Below are positions 27,601 through 34,802 of a DNA stretch of 64,000 nt, piece by piece. The number at the start of each line of letters is the position of its first letter. Within the stretch, counting starts at the first letter, position 1. The translations under genes and the position numbers were made by a program. This DNA comes from Denitromonas iodatirespirans (GTDB lineage Bacteria > Pseudomonadota > Gammaproteobacteria > Burkholderiales > Rhodocyclaceae), in assembly GCF_018524365.1 (NCBI RefSeq), contig NZ_JAEKFT010000009.1:1-64000 (forward strand), read 5' to 3'. The notes beneath the pieces are model-generated. The model worked only from the letters and a program-made list of their open reading frames with translations. It was not told the DNA's origin and searched no databases.

Positions 27601-29031
27601 ACCGCTGGCCAGGGCCGTCTCCAGCGCCTGTTGCACGCGGGGACGATCCTCGGCGACCACATGCGCGAGCCAGGCATCGAGCGATGGCGGTTGGGCGCCC
27701 GGCGGCAGGCCGTGGATGCGCAGCAACTCGTCGGACATCTGCAGCCGGCCACTGGTCGGCGACCACTCCCACCAGCCGACATGGGCCAGGCTCTGGGCTT
27801 TTTCCAGCTTGCGGTTGAGGGCTTGCTGGGCCAGTTCTTCGGCCTTGCGTTCGGTGATGTCGGTATGCGTGCCGACCACCCGCAAGGGCCGGCCGGCGGC
27901 GTCCCAGGCCACCGTCTTGCCCTTGCGCCGGATCCATCGGTCCTGGCCGTCGGCATGGCGCAGGCGGATCTCGATGTCGAACGGCGGGGCGCCGAGCTTG
28001 CGCTGGGCGTCCATGTGCCGCGCCACCAGCGCGCGGTCGTCCGGATGGACCGGGGTGAGCGCATCGGCCGGCGCCAGGGGGCCGGTGACGACCGGGTAGT
28101 CCAGCTGGCGGAAGTAGTGCGCGCTGGCCTGCCAGGTGTCGCTGGCCAGGTCCCAGTCCCACACGCCACCTTCGGCCGCGTCCAGCGCAAACGCCAGGCG
28201 CGTCTCGCTCTCGCGCAGCGCTTGGGCTGTGGCGTGGCTGTCGGTGATGTCGCGCACGACGGCGATCAGCTGCGGGCTGTCGTCGAGCGGGCACAGCCGG
28301 GCTTCGTAGCGGCGCGGCCCGCCATTGACCTCTAGGGTGTAGTCGAAGGTCTCTACCGCGCCGCTGTCGGCTGCCCGGGCCAGCGCCTGGGAGAAGCGCC
28401 GGGCGGGCGCATCGGGCAGGACGTCCTGCATGCGCTTGCCGAGGAAGTAGTCGGGCGGGGCGTGCAGATCGTCGTCACGGGCCCGGAAATCGATGATCGT
28501 GCCGTCGCGGCGCAGGTGGAAGAACAGATCGGGCAGTGCCGAAAACACCGAATCGAGGATGCGCTCGCTATGGCGCACCGCGTCGAGCGCCTTGCCCAGC
28601 GAGATGTCGGCCGATTCCAGCGGGGCGGTGCCGTCGCCGACTGTGGGCGGCGCGGCGAAATGCTGCAGCAGCTCCTGCTCGCCCACCAGGCCGACCAGTC
28701 CGCCGCTGTCGTCGACCAGGACCAGGGCCCGCAGCGGCGAGCGCTGAAGGTGCTGGAGGGCGGTCCGGCAATCGGTACAGGCGTCGATGAGCGGCGCCGG
28801 GGCCATCCGGCTGCGCACCTTTTCGTCGGGCGTCGGCGGGGGATCGAGCAGTAGCGCAGCGCTCAGCAGGCCGACCGGCCGCTGCTTGTCGACCACCACC
28901 ACGAATCGGTGGGTGCTTAGCGGCGCAGTGAGCTCGGAGAGGCGCGCGCGCGGCGTGGTCACCGGGATGTCGCCGCTGCACAGCTCGGAAAGCGCCGGTC
29001 CGTTCATGGTGTGGGGGTGTTGCTCGTTCAT
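24667..29031 (-). CDS. Giant CBS-PAS-GAF-PAS sensor histidine kinase
   Basis: A 1454-residue cytoplasmic kinase. An N-terminal CBS-like pair (about 15-145, with RFVVVVDKQRPVGLL and ALVLVDDSGGLVGLV) is followed by five PAS domains, a GAF domain (about 895-1030, with FDCDRAWLMTP), two more PAS domains, HisKA (H1239 in ASHDLRAPLRAI) and HATPase (NLIENAWKYSR, DNGAGFD, GIGIGLATV). No membrane segment is seen, so signals are probably internal. ATG 29031 is preferred over ATG 29007 and over longer forms lacking domain content. It is the first gene of a coupled kinase, receiver, GGDEF-EAL operon. Confidence 0.88.
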   Translation of the reverse strand: MNEQHPHTMNGPALSELCSGDIPVTTPRARLSELTAPLSTHRFVVVVDKQRPVGLLSAALLLDPPPTPDEKVRSRMAPAPLIDACTDCRTALQHLQRSPLRALVLVDDSGGLVGLVGEQELLQHFAAPPTVGDGTAPLESADISLGKALDAVRHSERILDSVFSALPDLFFHLRRDGTIIDFRARDDDLHAPPDYFLGKRMQDVLPDAPARRFSQALARAADSGAVETFDYTLEVNGGPRRYEARLCPLDDSPQLIAVVRDITDSHATAQALRESETRLAFALDAAEGGVWDWDLASDTWQASAHYFRQLDYPVVTGPLAPADALTPVHPDDRALVARHMDAQRKLGAPPFDIEIRLRHADGQDRWIRRKGKTVAWDAAGRPLRVVGTHTDITERKAEELAQQALNRKLEKAQSLAHVGWWEWSPTSGRLQMSDELLRIHGLPPGAQPPSLDAWLAHVVAEDRPRVQQALETALASGQAECEFAIHRDDTGERRDLKAKGYVSFDAHRQPVGLFGVTADVTELRDMGRRYALAARIGEAAAWEIWPNEGRLVVDANLALLTGDPPDALPGTLSTWLSRLPDDDAAAFLAALERIAKGDTHTLKLDHRVLRRDGRTAWLHVQGQRVSGPGETPLRILGSSVDITEQKHAESLLRDSEARFRALTTVAPVGIYHADAAGELLYANARWSALSGLSPDEGRGHGWARALHPKDRQRIEAAWQAQIAEGRPFNAEYRYRRATDDVWVFSAAEALHDDHGQISGYLGITLDISEHKRADAARQEHIRFLESLEHIDAALRSSADLDTLLAAGTEAVRHIFDCDRAWLMTPCDPAADSWRLPVESTRLEHPGIGGSEQAQPMTPDIAGICRKTLDSSEPYTLVDGQDDDALAPQKAAYGVRSLMLTPLQPSLGPAWALGIHQCSHARQWSATERHLFAETARRMTDAINLHTTVQQLRASQTQYRSVVEDLPVLVCRHRADGIIEFVNEAYCRYFGQPREALVGHSLFDHLPPAQRATVGAGLAALNAAHPVMSHTHEVIDAHGQIRWQRWTRRAICDAQGQVVTLQAFGEDITERKRTEEALIRKQSELAEAQEQARLGSFVWNISSGEIRWSDQLFRLFGLDPLAQPPTYHLFLDAVHADDTARVDAAFKNALKHAIPFREEFRLKRPDGEHCWLFAQGRIETELDGRATVMRGTLLDITERVLTTEALQHAHDELEQRVEQRTAELQAANAELEAFTYAASHDLRAPLRAIQGFQRAIEEDFAEQIPEGAHDFLQEIATASARMGDLIDGLLELSRSSRATLVRQPIDLGEMAHAAHRRLSQLHPDRDVRLQCEGALDARGDSRLLATVMQNLIENAWKYSRHRKSALIRVSGQMQNGQQVYAVADNGAGFDPAFAGKLFEPFQRLHHPSEFPGIGIGLATVARIIRRHGGWIEGEGRPGQGACFRFSLGAQEGEKA

Positions 29032-29119
29032 GCGTGTCGGGGATGCGCACACAGGATAATGGGATTTACCCACCCTGAGCCAGCATGCCTTGAATGCCGC
29101 GCACCGTGCAGGATGTCGC

Positions 29120-29148
29120 TTGTATTCGATATTTGCCGTTTCTATAGT
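29120..29148 (+). promoter_or_regulatory. Putative sigma70 promoter for the envelope cluster
   Basis: TTGTAT (29120-29125) and TATAGT (29143-29148) are separated by 17 bases, about 60 bases before the start codon at 29207. The stretch is AT-rich compared with its surroundings. Confidence 0.5.
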
Positions 29149-29206
29149 CAGTTTGTCCCTACGGATCCTCGGTCTGCGGGTTTCTTCATGCGCGGGAGGC
29201 GATGGC

Positions 29207-30055
29207 ATGCATGCGAGCAAGCGGTTGGCGGTGTTGGCCACTGCCGTCACAGTCGGGGTCGCTGGGTGTGCCAGCACGGGTGAAGGCGGCATGTCCAAGC
29301 AGTCGATGGGCTCCGTGCTGGGCGCCGTCGGCGGCGCCTTGATCGGCAGTCAGGTAGGCAAGGGCTCGGGGCGCAATCTGGCGATCATTGCCGGCGCACT
29401 GGCCGGCGGCGCGCTGGGCAACTGGATCGGCGCCAAGCTCGACGAGCGCGACCGCGCCGCCCTGGCGGCAAGCACGCAGGAAGCGCTCGATTCGGGCCGT
29501 CCGGTAGCCTGGCAGTCCAATCACAGTGGCGCCAGTGCGACGATCACGCCGGTGTCGAGCAAGACCGTCACCACGCAGCAGACGATCCGGCGCGCCCCCA
29601 AGATCGCCACGGTGCAGAACATGGCCGTCATCAACCAGCCCTACCGCGCCATCAAGTCGGTCAACCTGCGTGCCGCGCCCGGCACGGGGGCCGAGAAGGT
29701 GGGTGGCTTCCTGGAGGGGCAGACCTTTACCGCGCTCGGGCGTACCGACAACGACTGGATCGCTGTCGGGCGCAAGGGCGTGACCGTCGGCTATGTCTAT
29801 GCGCCGCTGGTCGGGCCGGTACCGACGACCCAGGCCAAAGACGCACCGACCGACCTGGATGCCATCTCCACCGAATCGGCCAGCGCGCAGGGCTTCGACC
29901 TCGACGCCATTGAACCGAGCGCCGCCGTGAGCGAGCAGGTGGCGGTGAAGACCACCTGCCGCACGGTCGATTACCGCGTCAAGACGGCCGACGGTGAAGA
30001 GAGCAAGACAGTCGATGCCTGCCAGAGCGCCGATGGCGCCTGGCAGCTGAGTTGA
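29207..30055 (+). CDS. Glycine-zipper/SH3b lipoprotein (17-kDa surface antigen-like)
   Basis: A 282-residue lipoprotein. The lipobox is VAGC near residue 20. Residues 30-80 form a glycine-zipper membrane segment (SVLGAVGGALIGSQVGKG, LAGGALGNWIGAKLDERDR), as in the rickettsial 17-kDa antigen family. Residues 140-205 resemble a bacterial SH3b domain (SVNLRAAPGTGAEKVGGFLEGQ). The end (CRTVDYRVKTADG ... DACQSADGAWQLS) resembles the C-terminal part of the 17-kDa family, so an SH3b domain seems inserted between its two halves. GGGAGG at 29194-29199 supports the ATG. It probably sits in the outer membrane. First of three plus-strand genes. Confidence 0.82.
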   Translation: MHASKRLAVLATAVTVGVAGCASTGEGGMSKQSMGSVLGAVGGALIGSQVGKGSGRNLAIIAGALAGGALGNWIGAKLDERDRAALAASTQEALDSGRPVAWQSNHSGASATITPVSSKTVTTQQTIRRAPKIATVQNMAVINQPYRAIKSVNLRAAPGTGAEKVGGFLEGQTFTALGRTDNDWIAVGRKGVTVGYVYAPLVGPVPTTQAKDAPTDLDAISTESASAQGFDLDAIEPSAAVSEQVAVKTTCRTVDYRVKTADGEESKTVDACQSADGAWQLS

Positions 30056-30056
30056 T

Positions 30057-32018
30057 ATGCGGGCCCCGACCATGCTGCGTTGCTTGGCGGCCACGGCGCT
30101 CGGCCTGTCGGCCGGCGTGGCGCTTGCCGACAGCTATCGCCTGGCGCTCTCCAAGTCCGAGAACATCGAGATCTTCATCGAGCACGCGGCCGGCAGCGCG
30201 TGGTGTTCGCCACGGCTGTCGCTGCGCGCGGTCCATGGCGGCGCTGCCGACACGGCCGGCTTGGCGCGCTTGTTGCCCAAACTCGGAGCGCTGCTCAAGA
30301 GCCAATGCCCGCAGGCCTCGGCGCTCGACTGGGTGAGCACGACCGCCGACGGCAAACCCTTCGCCAACGGAACCAGCAGCAAGGCCGAGCTGTGGGTGTT
30401 GCATACAACGCCGGCCAAGGCGATGCCACCGCTGGCCGCCGCCGCACCGAACCCGGCACCGGAAGTGCGTGAGCCGCAAAAACCGGCGCCGGCGCAGACA
30501 CCGGAGCCGGCGCCTCCGCCGGCATCGACACCCACACCAGCCCCGCCGCCCGAGACTGCGCCGCCACCCGCTGCACCGCCGGTGCCCTTGCCGGCACCCG
30601 AACCACTGCCCGCGCCGAAACCCGCACCGACCCCGCCGCCGCCGATCGCTGCGCCCGTGCCGGCACCCGCGCCGACCGCCACACCGGCACCCGCCACACC
30701 GGCACCCGCCACACCGGCGATCGCCCGCTTCGCCGTGGGCGACTGGACCCCCGGCGAGGGGGCGTCCAGCACCCGTCTGGCCGAGGTGCTGACGGAAATG
30801 AAGGACCAGAACGGCTGCCGCATCCTCACGCGCATCGAGTCGCGCACCAACATGGATTACGTCACGCTCAAGTCCGACGGCCTGAGCTGCGGCGCGGACG
30901 GCTATGCGAGTGGCGCGGGGCGCCTGACGCTGGAGCGCTCCGACGGCGTGCCGATCGCGCGTACCGGAAAGCTCTGGTTTTCGGCCGGCATCCCGTTGAC
31001 CCAGGAGGCCACGGTCCGCCGGCCGGTGGCCGCCGACACGCGAAACACGCTGTGGTTTCACCTGGCCAGCGATGCCGCGACACGTACCCACTTCCTGCTG
31101 CGGGCGCGGGCCACCAGCTATGGCGGCATCGGCGCCTGGCAGGTGGACCCGCAGATCGACGCGGTGACCGAGCAGGCCGACCGCTTCCGCCAGGCCGACG
31201 CCATTCGCGGGGCGGTGGACACCGCCGTGGCGGCGCTCGCGCAAGCCGGCGTGGCGCGTGCCTCGCGGGCCAACCTGGTGTTCTCGAGCGATTTCGACAA
31301 CGGCACGGTGGCTGGCGATGCCAATCACCTGCTGTATTCGATCAGCGTCTGGCGCGGCCGGGACCGGCGCAGCCCGAGCGGGTGGGGCGATTGGCAGTAC
31401 AACCTGCAGCAGGCCAACAATCACCTGTTCCAGCGCGATGCGCGGCTGGCCCGGCAAAAGCAGATGGAAGAGCAGCGCGCTGAGCAGCAGCGCCTGTATG
31501 CCGAGCAACGCGAAGCGCAGCGCCTGCGCATGGAGCAGGCACGTCTGGCCAACGAGCAGCGGCGCAATCTGCAGACCTACCAGCAACTGGTCGAGGAGGC
31601 CGCGCGCGACCCGCAGCGCCTGCGCAACCGGCTCGAATCGGATATCGGCTACGCGCCGCTGTCGGGCGGCGGCTATGCCAAGTTGGTGGCCGGCGGCAAG
31701 CGCAAGATCCAGCGCATCGTGCGGGTCGACGGCAGCGACGGTGAGGACGCCGAGGTCGACTGGCCCTACGCCATGCGCCTGCTTGGCCAGCGCAAGCTCG
31801 ATTCGGGCTGGTACCGGGTCGAAGGCGAGGTGACGCTGGATGCGAAACGACGCGACGACGAAGGCCTGCCGCTCACGCTGCTGGCGGTGGACTCGGCGAT
31901 GCCTTGCAAGGCCGAGGGGTGCACCGATCTGCTCGATCCGCTGGCCGTGACGCGCATGACGCTCGGCCAGCCCGACTGGACGCCCGAGGCCGCCCAGGCG
32001 GCGCTCCAGCAGCAATGA
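30057..32018 (+). CDS. Unrecognised secreted protein with Pro-rich linker and coiled coil
   Basis: A 653-residue protein not assigned to a family. Visible parts: signal peptide (LAATALGLSAGVALA, cut before DS), an N-terminal domain to about residue 130, an 85-residue Pro/Ala-rich linker (about 133-220), a central domain with paired cysteines, a Gln/Arg/Glu-rich coiled coil (about 460-520, with QMEEQRAEQQRLYAEQREA), and a C-terminal domain. The start codon follows the upstream stop by one base and has no ribosome binding site of its own, suggesting coupling; ATG 30072 is an alternative. Probably periplasmic and cell-wall spanning through the linker, by inference. Confidence 0.7.
   Translation: MRAPTMLRCLAATALGLSAGVALADSYRLALSKSENIEIFIEHAAGSAWCSPRLSLRAVHGGAADTAGLARLLPKLGALLKSQCPQASALDWVSTTADGKPFANGTSSKAELWVLHTTPAKAMPPLAAAAPNPAPEVREPQKPAPAQTPEPAPPPASTPTPAPPPETAPPPAAPPVPLPAPEPLPAPKPAPTPPPPIAAPVPAPAPTATPAPATPAPATPAIARFAVGDWTPGEGASSTRLAEVLTEMKDQNGCRILTRIESRTNMDYVTLKSDGLSCGADGYASGAGRLTLERSDGVPIARTGKLWFSAGIPLTQEATVRRPVAADTRNTLWFHLASDAATRTHFLLRARATSYGGIGAWQVDPQIDAVTEQADRFRQADAIRGAVDTAVAALAQAGVARASRANLVFSSDFDNGTVAGDANHLLYSISVWRGRDRRSPSGWGDWQYNLQQANNHLFQRDARLARQKQMEEQRAEQQRLYAEQREAQRLRMEQARLANEQRRNLQTYQQLVEEAARDPQRLRNRLESDIGYAPLSGGGYAKLVAGGKRKIQRIVRVDGSDGEDAEVDWPYAMRLLGQRKLDSGWYRVEGEVTLDAKRRDDEGLPLTLLAVDSAMPCKAEGCTDLLDPLAVTRMTLGQPDWTPEAAQAALQQQ
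30681..30718 (+). repeat. 15-bp tandem repeat inside the Pro-rich linker
   Basis: The unit ACACCGGCACCCGCC occurs twice in tandem and a third time in part (2.5 copies), encoding T-P-A-P-A. Surrounding DNA from 30480 has further degenerate copies. Length change by slippage would stay in frame because the unit is a multiple of three. Confidence 0.8.
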
Positions 32019-32028
32019 GGCGCACACC

Positions 32029-33054
32029 ATGGCGATGAATCAACGAAACCTGATGCTGGCCGGCGGTGGCGTGGCCGTTGCGCTGGTGGTGGGCTGGGTG
32101 GTCCTCGGCCAGGTGGCCGACGGCAAGGCCGAAGCGGCCATTGAGCAGATGCTCGACACTCATGGCATGCGCGACCAGGTGCGCTGGGAAGCCGTGTCGG
32201 CCTCGCCCTTCGGCGGCAGCGTGCGCCTGGACGAGGTGCGCATCGAAGGTGGCATGGGCGAGGGCGACGTGCGCATCGCGCGGATCGACATCGACGACTT
32301 CATCGACGAACCCCGCCGCAAGCGGGCCGAGGTCCGGATGCACGGAGTGGCCACCGGCGAGGGCTTCAGCCCGCTCGGCGGCGTCGAGTTCGTGCAGGCC
32401 AGCGGGCGCTCGCAGCTGCCGCCGGCCACCGTGACCCTGCATTGGGAGATGGACCTCGACGACGACGCCATGACGCTGGCGCTGGAGGTGGACCAACCCG
32501 AGGTGATGAAGGCCCGCCTCGATCTGGCGCTCGAACGTGTCGGCGCGCTGGCCCGCTTGGCCGAGGGCGAGGCAAGCCCGTCGGCGTTTGCACTGGGCGG
32601 CGAGGCGCGACCCCGGCGCGGGCGCGGCGGTGGTCCGCCGCCCGGTCTGGCCATGGCCTTGCAGATGCTCGAATCGATCGGCGAGGTGCGGCTCAAGCAT
32701 CTCGAGGCGGCCCTGCGCGACGATGGCTACATCAAGCGCAGCATCGCCTTGCACAAGCGCTACGGGATCCCGGTGTCGCCGGCCGATGGCTCGGCCGCGG
32801 CGCAGCGCGACAAGCGCTTCCAGGCCGATATCGGCAACGCGCGCGGCGATTGCGAAAAGGATCTGCCGGTCGATGACGTGGGCGATCGCAAAAAGGCCTG
32901 CGCCACCCTGATCCAGTTCGTCAGCGGCGAGGAGGACAGCATCCGCCTGACGCTCAAGCCGCAGCGCCCGGTGTCCTTCTCGGAGGTGTTCGAGCAGGCC
33001 ATGAAGGCGCCGGCGCGGCTGGCACCCCTGCTGCGCCCCGAGATCGACTCCTGA
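32029..33054 (+). CDS. Unrecognised membrane-anchored protein
   Basis: A 341-residue protein with one N-terminal helix (LMLAGGGVAVALVVGWVVLG) and a hydrophilic remainder, so probably anchored in the inner membrane and facing the periplasm. The stretch SASPFGGSVRLDEVRIEG resembles the repeated beta segments of AsmA/DUF945-type proteins, but I cannot assign a family. Two conserved-looking Cys (near 283 and 297) flank an acidic loop. It lies 10 bases after the Pro-rich protein gene; the start may be ATG 32029 or 32035. Confidence 0.65.
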   Translation: MAMNQRNLMLAGGGVAVALVVGWVVLGQVADGKAEAAIEQMLDTHGMRDQVRWEAVSASPFGGSVRLDEVRIEGGMGEGDVRIARIDIDDFIDEPRRKRAEVRMHGVATGEGFSPLGGVEFVQASGRSQLPPATVTLHWEMDLDDDAMTLALEVDQPEVMKARLDLALERVGALARLAEGEASPSAFALGGEARPRRGRGGGPPPGLAMALQMLESIGEVRLKHLEAALRDDGYIKRSIALHKRYGIPVSPADGSAAAQRDKRFQADIGNARGDCEKDLPVDDVGDRKKACATLIQFVSGEEDSIRLTLKPQRPVSFSEVFEQAMKAPARLAPLLRPEIDS

Positions 33055-33114
33055 GAGGTTGTGCGCCGATCGACTGCGCTCGCCACGCTTGCCTCACTGC
33101 GTCTGAGCGCTGGC

Positions 33115-33513
33115 TCAACCGGCCTGCATCCGCAGCAGTTCGCGCAGATCGAGCGGCACATCCTCGCCGGGGCGGCGCGCGTCGCCGTCCGGCGCGTTGA
33201 GCAGGGTCTCCAGCGCGCGCTGTAGATGCGCCGGGTAGGGCAGCATGGTGCCAAGGAAGCGCACCGCCTCGCCCTGCTGGATCATCAGCGTCGGGAAGTT
33301 CTCGATGTCCATCTCGTCGGCCCACTCGGCATGGGTCTCGATGTCCACCCACAGGAAGGCGGCCTGCGGAAACTGCGCCTGCAGCGCGGCAAAGCCGTCG
33401 CGATACTCGCGGCAGGTGCCGCACCATTCGGCGCACAGGCAGGCCACCAGCCACTCGCGCGAGAGGGCGTCGGCGACATCGGCAGGATCATCGAGATTGA
33501 CCAGCGGGTTCAT
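33115..33513 (-). CDS. Thioredoxin-family protein
   Basis: A 132-residue thioredoxin fold with active site W-C-G-T-C (C31, C34) and the cis-Pro region ENFPTLMIQQG. The spacing and the WCGTC variant differ from housekeeping TrxA (WCGPC), so it is a dedicated thioredoxin-like reductase or chaperone. No signal peptide is seen, so it is cytoplasmic. It converges on the envelope cluster with a 60-base gap. Confidence 0.88.
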   Translation of the reverse strand: MNPLVNLDDPADVADALSREWLVACLCAEWCGTCREYRDGFAALQAQFPQAAFLWVDIETHAEWADEMDIENFPTLMIQQGEAVRFLGTMLPYPAHLQRALETLLNAPDGDARRPGEDVPLDLRELLRMQAG

Positions 33514-33620
33514 GGGGCGATTCGTTCAGTCGGTCGTCCCGCTTATACCGTATCTGCCGGGCGGGCGCCATGCGACGGATCCACTTGCCAGCGCCCGCCA
33601 ACGGCGTATCGTTCGCCGCC

Positions 33621-34793
33621 ATGGATCTGACCGACCGTTTTCTGGCCCTGCAAGCGCTGCTCGAAGACTACGCCGAGGTGTGGCGGCCCCGGCCGTTCTG
33701 CGTCGATACGCCGGCCTGGACGCCGCGGTTTCCGGCCCTGCAGACAGCGGTGCTGCGGCTGGACGAGGCCGAGTTGGTGCGGCTGCAGGCCGACGAGGCG
33801 GCGGCCCTGGCCTGGGTCTCGGCGCAGCTGCCGGCCTTGGCGGTTCTGGCGCGGCTGACCGTGGTCGAGCCGTGCGAACGCCACGCCTTGCCGCCCTGCG
33901 ATGCCCACTTCGACTGGGCGATTCCTGGCCGCAAGCGCGAGCAGATCGAGGCTTTCGCCGCCGCGGTCGGACCGATGGAGGTGCCGGTACTGGAGTGGTG
34001 CGCCGGCAAGGGGCACTTGGGGCGGCGACTGGGCGCGGGCGGGGTGGCGGTGACGAGCCTGGAAATCGATCCGGCCCTGTCGGCCGAATGCGCCCGCCTG
34101 GCGCTGCGGGCGCGCCGGGTGCAACACAGCGTGTGTGCCGATGCCTTGTCCGATGCGGGGCAGGCGCGGGTGGCCGGCCATCATGTGGTGGCGCTGCATG
34201 CCTGTGGTGAGCTGCACCGCAGCTTGGTGCGGCGGGCAGCGCAGGGCGGGGCCGAGGGTTTCAGTATTGCGCCGTGCTGTTACGACCGGGGGGTGGGCGA
34301 GCGCTATCGACCGCTGTCGGTGACGGCCGCGCTCGATCTCGATGCCGGCGATCTGCGCCTGGCACTGACCGACACCGTGACCGCCACCGGCCGCGAGCGG
34401 CGCGCTCAGGGCCAGGCGCGGGCCTACAAGCTCGGTTTCATCGCCCTGCGCCAAGCGCTGGAGGGCTCGCCCTACCGACCGTTCCGACCGGTGCCGGCGG
34501 CGTGGTCGCGGTTGGCGTTCGACGAGTTCTGCCGTCTGCTGGCCGCGCGCGAAGCGCTGGCCTTGCCCGACAGCCTGCGCTGGGCGGACTGGCTGGCGAT
34601 CGGCTGGGCACGCCAGGCGCAGGTGGCGCGTTACGAGCTGGTGCGCCATGTGTTTCGACGCGCGCTGGAGCTGTGGCTAGTGGGGGATCTGGCGCTCGGC
34701 CTGACGGCGGCCGGCTACCGGGTGCGGCTCGGCCAGTTCTGCGACCGGGCGCTCACGCCGCGCAACCTGCTGGTGCAGGCGGCGCGGGCATGA
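33621..34793 (+). CDS. SAM-dependent methyltransferase (Methyltransf_32-like)
   Basis: A 390-residue protein. The SAM motif VLEWCAGKGHLGRRL near residue 133, followed by VVALHACGELHRSL and SIAPCCYDRG, matches the Methyltransf_32 group (GSTCD-related, predicted tRNA or protein methyltransferases). The start ATG 33621 (MDLTDRFLAL) is preferred; ATG 33570 adds an unconserved 17-residue extension. The substrate is unknown. It is convergent with the DEAD-box helicase gene, ending 9 bases from it. Confidence 0.85.
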   Translation: MDLTDRFLALQALLEDYAEVWRPRPFCVDTPAWTPRFPALQTAVLRLDEAELVRLQADEAAALAWVSAQLPALAVLARLTVVEPCERHALPPCDAHFDWAIPGRKREQIEAFAAAVGPMEVPVLEWCAGKGHLGRRLGAGGVAVTSLEIDPALSAECARLALRARRVQHSVCADALSDAGQARVAGHHVVALHACGELHRSLVRRAAQGGAEGFSIAPCCYDRGVGERYRPLSVTAALDLDAGDLRLALTDTVTATGRERRAQGQARAYKLGFIALRQALEGSPYRPFRPVPAAWSRLAFDEFCRLLAAREALALPDSLRWADWLAIGWARQAQVARYELVRHVFRRALELWLVGDLALGLTAAGYRVRLGQFCDRALTPRNLLVQAARA

Positions 34794-34802
34794 TCGAGCG
34801 GC

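Noticed and set aside
26368-28335. 655-codon open frame on the plus strand
   Set aside because: Antisense shadow of the giant PAS kinase; no domain signature or start signal.
30480-30720. Pro-rich repeats as a CRISPR-like array
   Set aside because: Units are 15 bp, uninterrupted by spacers, and keep the reading frame of a protein; this is a coding tandem repeat.
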